Assembly (NCBI GenBank): GCA_002393095.1
Contig: DGII01000124.1
Span: forward strand, 1-9,629
Length of the DNA stretch: 9,629 bases
Reading direction: 5' to 3'
DNA from: Lachnospiraceae bacterium UBA3826
GTDB lineage: Bacteria > Bacillota > Clostridia > Lachnospirales > Lachnospiraceae
Shown here: positions 6,649 through 9,629 of the stretch, one piece after another
Layout: each line of letters opens with the position of its first letter
Numbering within the stretch: position 1 is the first letter of the stretch
Notes under the pieces: generated by a model
Database searches by the model: none
The model's input: the letters and a program-made list of their open reading frames with translations, nothing else
What the model was told of the DNA's origin: nothing
Position numbers and translations under genes: made by a program

Positions 6649-9190
6649 CCTCTGATGCCTCCTCTCCGGCTTTGCTTTCATCCGTGAGCTCTACCATTCC
6701 CACAGCCTCACTTCGCTTAGACATCTCTCCTCTTTCATATTCATTGGCCTCCGCTTCAGTCAGAGCACGGACTTCGCCACCCTCAATATAGGCTGCCATA
6801 TCTCCTCGCACTATACCGTGCATATATCCCGTGAACACGCCGTCCACACGGCCTCTTACGAAGCCGTCCACTCTTGTAAGACCCGCAAGCTCCTTCTGTC
6901 TGATTGGCATATTCATGACGAAAGCCGTCTTCGCTATGACCTTATCACCCACAAGCAGTATCTGCGGCAATACGAACATTGTAATGAATATTGAGATTAT
7001 GGTACCGCGTCCGAGAGTCTGCCCAATATTATATATGGCTACATCCGATGTGAGCATGCCGATGGTGATACCGGCAAAAGCAAGCATAGGTCCCGATGTG
7101 ATGATAGTCGGGAAGGACAGATTCATGGTATCTATTATCGCTTCCCGTCTGTCCATGGTCTGTCTAAGCTCCGTATATCTGCTTGCTATGACTATGGCAT
7201 AGTCGATATTGGCACCCATCTGGATAGAGCTTACTATCAGATAGCCTAAGAAGAATATGTTCTGATGCTGTAGTGTAGAGAATGAGAAGTTGATCCATAT
7301 ACATCCCTGTATCACCGCTATCAGCAGCACCGGCATACCCGCCGACTTGAAGGTGAACAGCAGCACGACTAGGACAACCAGAATGGATACAATATTGACC
7401 ACATTGTTATCTCTTGAGAAGGTATTCTTTAAGTCAAGCTGGCTTACACATTCACCGCACAAAAGTACATTGCCTCCGGGATACATCTTATCCGCCATCT
7501 CATGCATCTGATCAAGGAATACATAGGTCTCCTCGGATTCCTCCGGAAGATTCAGATATACAAGTATTCGTGAGTATTCCTCACCCTTTAACTGCCTCTT
7601 GGCGAACATCATCTGCTCATAAGCATCGTCAAGAGTCTTATTAAGGTCCGCATCAAGTGTCACATATCCCTCGTCCACTTCCTCTTTCACGAAGAGGAAC
7701 ATATCTATAAGCGGCACCTTATATGACTCCAACCCGTTGACGACCTTGGCGTAATCTTCATCATTGATGGCATATGCGGCATATATAAGCTCAGCCACCT
7801 CATAATCAAGATCTATAAGCTCGGAGAACTGTCTGGGCGTAAGCTTATCCGCAAGCATATATCCGTCAAGAGCCTCGATATTGGCAAGCCCCTGACAGTG
7901 ATCCACCTCATCCCTGCTCTCAAGCTCATCTATGAGCCTCTTCTCCGTCTCATAGCTTCCGGTAGGCACCATCATGGCTACCAGATTGGATGAGCCAAAG
8001 TTCTCCTCAATCATCCTGTCAGCCGCCTGCACCTCATTCTCAATAGGGGGAGTGACCGTGGAATAACCGTATACATAATGACATTTATTGGATATAAAAA
8101 ATGCACCCACGATCACTAAGGCGAATATGGGAGGTATGAACAGCCTTGTCCTGTAAGCGAACTTACCCACAAACGGAATCTGCGGAATGAAGTTCTTATG
8201 CTTCGTCTTCTCCATGAGATTTGCAAAAAGCATGATGACACCCGGCATGAGAAGGAATACTCCGATAAGGCTTAGAATAATAGCCTTTATGAGCACGATA
8301 CCCATATCCGGACCCATCTTATACTGCATGAAGGTCATGGCGATAAGACCGCCTATCGTGGTAAGGGAGGAACCTGATATCTCCGGTATTGCCTTGGATA
8401 AGGCCGCGATGACCGCCTCTCTCGGTTCCTTGTCCGCATGCTCCTCCTTATACCTGTTAAGGAAGATGATCGCATAATCTATGGACAATGCCAACTGTAA
8501 TACTATTGTCACCGAATCAGACACGAAAGATATGGTTCCGAACACGAAGTTAGAGCCCATTTGCAATACCGCCGATGCGCCGAATGTGATAAGAAGCACA
8601 GGTATCTCTGCATAAGCCTGTGTTGTAAGCAGAAGCACCGATAGCACGATTATGACCACTATCACGGATATCACCTGCATCTCCGCATCTATAAGCTCTG
8701 CCTGCACATCTCCCAGTGTAGTGCTTAAATAATTATCATAGGGTGCTATATAATCCTTGACTAAAGCCAGGGAGTCCAGACATCTGTCATCATCCTCATC
8801 ATAGTCAAAGGTAACGCCAAAACAGCCCGAACCGTTATTATAGTGTTCGGGACTATCGTCATAGTCTACCGAGAATACTCCGTCGATCTTCTCTATATCC
8901 CTCTTAATCTTCTCACCCTGTTCATAGGATATATTGGCTACCATTATGGTGCAGCTGCCGTAGGTTACAAACTGCTCTTCCATAAGGTCAAGCCCCTGCC
9001 TTGTCTCCGTGTTCTGTGGCAGATACGCTGCCATATCATTCTCCACTCCCACCCAGTTACGTGAAAAGGCAGAAAAAATCGCCAATATAGCGAATATGAG
9101 GAAGAAAAGATTCCTCTTGTCCACTATAAAGGCGCATATCTTCAGTATCGCTGAATTCCCCTCTTTCTCCTCCGTTATGTCATTATCCAT
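6638..9190 (-). CDS. MMPL/RND-superfamily membrane transporter
   Basis: An 850-residue integral membrane protein with the MMPL/RND plan: two repeats of one transmembrane helix, a large extracytoplasmic loop and five further helices. Helices lie near 28-43, 172-189, 196-211, 222-245, 275-290, 298-324, 350-368, 596-614, 617-636, 645-670, 698-714 and 727-750; the loops are about 44-171 and 369-595. TM4 holds D238-Y239 (LSIDYAIIFLNRY) and TM10 holds D663-Y664 (ANIDYAIVIASRY), the Asp-Tyr pairs that relay protons in characterised MmpL proteins, so the pump is probably driven by proton motive force. Families of this kind export lipids or other hydrophobic molecules; the substrate here cannot be read from sequence. 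The cytoplasmic tail (about 758-850) has a Gly-rich RG-x-V-x-G stretch at 771-803 and ends in acidic sequence. The start at 9190 gives a normal N-terminus, but its ribosome binding site is weak (AAGAAAGAAG). It heads the four-gene run and overlaps the GLUG gene by 11 bases. Confidence 0.93.
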   Translation of the reverse strand: MDNDITEEKEGNSAILKICAFIVDKRNLFFLIFAILAIFSAFSRNWVGVENDMAAYLPQNTETRQGLDLMEEQFVTYGSCTIMVANISYEQGEKIKRDIEKIDGVFSVDYDDSPEHYNNGSGCFGVTFDYDEDDDRCLDSLALVKDYIAPYDNYLSTTLGDVQAELIDAEMQVISVIVVIIVLSVLLLTTQAYAEIPVLLITFGASAVLQMGSNFVFGTISFVSDSVTIVLQLALSIDYAIIFLNRYKEEHADKEPREAVIAALSKAIPEISGSSLTTIGGLIAMTFMQYKMGPDMGIVLIKAIILSLIGVFLLMPGVIMLFANLMEKTKHKNFIPQIPFVGKFAYRTRLFIPPIFALVIVGAFFISNKCHYVYGYSTVTPPIENEVQAADRMIEENFGSSNLVAMMVPTGSYETEKRLIDELESRDEVDHCQGLANIEALDGYMLADKLTPRQFSELIDLDYEVAELIYAAYAINDEDYAKVVNGLESYKVPLIDMFLFVKEEVDEGYVTLDADLNKTLDDAYEQMMFAKRQLKGEEYSRILVYLNLPEESEETYVFLDQMHEMADKMYPGGNVLLCGECVSQLDLKNTFSRDNNVVNIVSILVVLVVLLFTFKSAGMPVLLIAVIQGCIWINFSFSTLQHQNIFFLGYLIVSSIQMGANIDYAIVIASRYTELRQTMDRREAIIDTMNLSFPTIITSGPMLAFAGITIGMLTSDVAIYNIGQTLGRGTIISIFITMFVLPQILLVGDKVIAKTAFVMNMPIRQKELAGLTRVDGFVRGRVDGVFTGYMHGIVRGDMAAYIEGGEVRALTEAEANEYERGEMSKRSEAVGMVELTDESKAGEEASEDEE
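6658..6666 (-). promoter_or_regulatory. Ribosome binding site of the GLUG protein gene
   Basis: GAGAGGAGG on the minus strand, nine bases before the ATG at 6648-6646 and inside the last codons of the transporter gene. It supports the start at 6648, giving an 11-base overlap with the transporter stop (TAA at 6640-6638), an arrangement typical of translational coupling. Confidence 0.75.
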
Positions 9191-9278
9191 GTTGTTGCTT
9201 CTTTCTTAAGTAAAATCAAGTTTTTATCCGCTTATTATATACTTGTACACACAAAAAAGAATTAAAAAAGTATAAAAA
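9191..9278 (-). other. AT-rich intergenic region between metF and the transporter gene
   Basis: These 88 bases are the only real gap in the window. The metF-proximal half is rich in T runs on the minus strand but has no convincing stem-loop before them, so I do not call a Rho-independent terminator. The transporter-proximal half holds a consensus-like -10 hexamer and the weak ribosome binding site of the transporter. Confidence 0.6.
9234..9239 (-). promoter_or_regulatory. Candidate -10 element for the four-gene operon
   Basis: A perfect TATAAT on the minus strand, 43 bases before the transporter ATG, inside TATATAATAAG. No good -35 is found at 16-18 bases: the hexamer at 9262-9257 is ATTCTT. 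The region is AT-rich enough for a chance match. Position and operon logic support it moderately. Confidence 0.35.
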
Positions 9279-9629
9279 CTATATAATAATTTTGGAAAGA
9301 TTGTTCTGAAGTGCCCTCGCAACCTCCGGTTTATTCATTGAATACACATGTATATGGTTCACCCCGTTGGCTATAAGATCGATTATCTGATCCGTGGCAT
9401 AGGCTATCCCTGCCTGTTGCATGGCTTCGGGATCATCGCCGAAACGATCCACCAGATTCCTGAATCTCTCAGGCATATTGGTTCCGGACATACTTACCGC
9501 ATTGGCCACCTGTGTTGCCCTTGTAATTGGCATAATACCCGGTATTACGGGAACAGTGATCCCCTTATCTTTTATCCTGTACAAAAAGTTATAGAATATA
9601 TTGTTGTCAAAAAACATCTGTGTGGTCAG
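9279..9629 (-). CDS. metF: Methylenetetrahydrofolate reductase, C-terminal part (5' end outside window)
   Basis: The frame is open from the window edge to the TAG at 9281-9279 and gives the last 116 residues. The visible part matches the C-terminal third of bacterial MetF: LTTQMFFDNN (the TQ corresponds to the folate-contacting glutamine region), VPVIPGIMPIT, then GDDPEAM, AGIAYATDQIIDLIANGV and HIHVYSMNKPEVA. MetF is a cytoplasmic flavoprotein forming a TIM barrel that reduces 5,10-methylenetetrahydrofolate to 5-methyltetrahydrofolate for methionine synthesis or, in acetogens, the methyl branch of the Wood-Ljungdahl pathway. The N-terminal barrel strands and FAD-binding parts are not in view. 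The 88-base gap and candidate promoter downstream suggest it is not functionally tied to the transporter operon, though readthrough is possible. Confidence 0.93.
   Translation of the reverse strand: MTTQMFFDNNIFYNFLYRIKDKGITVPVIPGIMPITRATQVANAVSMSGTNMPERFRNLVDRFGDDPEAMQQAGIAYATDQIIDLIANGVNHIHVYSMNKPEVARALQNNLSKIII

Noticed and set aside
9199..9225. Weak stem TAAAA/TTTTA upstream of the transporter start, as a leader structure.
   Set aside because: Five A-T pairs with a six-base loop are too weak to support a regulatory call.
9243..9254. Inverted repeat TTGT-ACAC-ACAA next to the candidate -10 box, as a possible operator.
   Set aside because: The arms are only 4 bases and do not extend further. 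In AT-rich intergenic DNA this is easily chance.
9255..9278. T-rich runs after the metF stop as a Rho-independent terminator.
   Set aside because: No G/C-containing stem-loop precedes the T runs on the minus strand, so the usual structure is missing.

Overview
The window reads as chromosomal DNA from an anaerobic Firmicute of the Lachnospiraceae type (Clostridia). This is a judgement from three things: moderate G+C with heavy use of ATA, AGA and AGG codons, a GLUG-motif surface protein beside an MMPL transporter, and a TPR-DUF4037-DUF4125 protein. No rRNA, tRNA or other taxonomic marker is present, so the family is an inference. All five genes are on the minus strand and almost every base is coding. 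I see no mobile element, CRISPR array or RNA gene.

Layout in transcription order (right to left). At 9629-9279 is the C-terminal end of a methylenetetrahydrofolate reductase (metF), cut by the window edge. An 88-base AT-rich gap (9278-9191) carries a plausible -10 box and is the only intergenic space of any size. Four tightly packed genes follow: an 850-residue MMPL/RND-type transporter (9190-6638); a 1251-residue secreted, membrane-anchored GLUG protein (6648-2893); a 277-residue PHP-domain phosphatase of the histidinol-phosphatase family (2909-2076); and a TPR-DUF4037-DUF4125 protein (2073 to beyond position 1). The junctions are an 11-base overlap, a 17-base overlap and a 2-base gap, so the four are very probably one translationally coupled operon.

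The central pair is the most interesting part. The transporter keeps the Asp-Tyr pair of proton-coupled MMPL pumps in both TM4 and TM10. The next gene encodes a giant extracellular protein in which a GLUG beta-solenoid is interrupted by about 410 residues of mostly helical sequence, followed by a C-terminal membrane anchor. I infer that the two form an envelope complex, with the GLUG protein as an extracytoplasmic partner of the pump. The substrate is unknown.

The last two genes are soluble cytoplasmic proteins: a metal-dependent phosphatase and a predicted nucleotidyltransferase-fold protein with a TPR front end. No other histidine gene is in view, so the phosphatase may act on something else. 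The DUF4037-DUF4125 junction has a good ribosome binding site and an in-frame ATG inside the gene, which could yield a separate DUF4125 protein.
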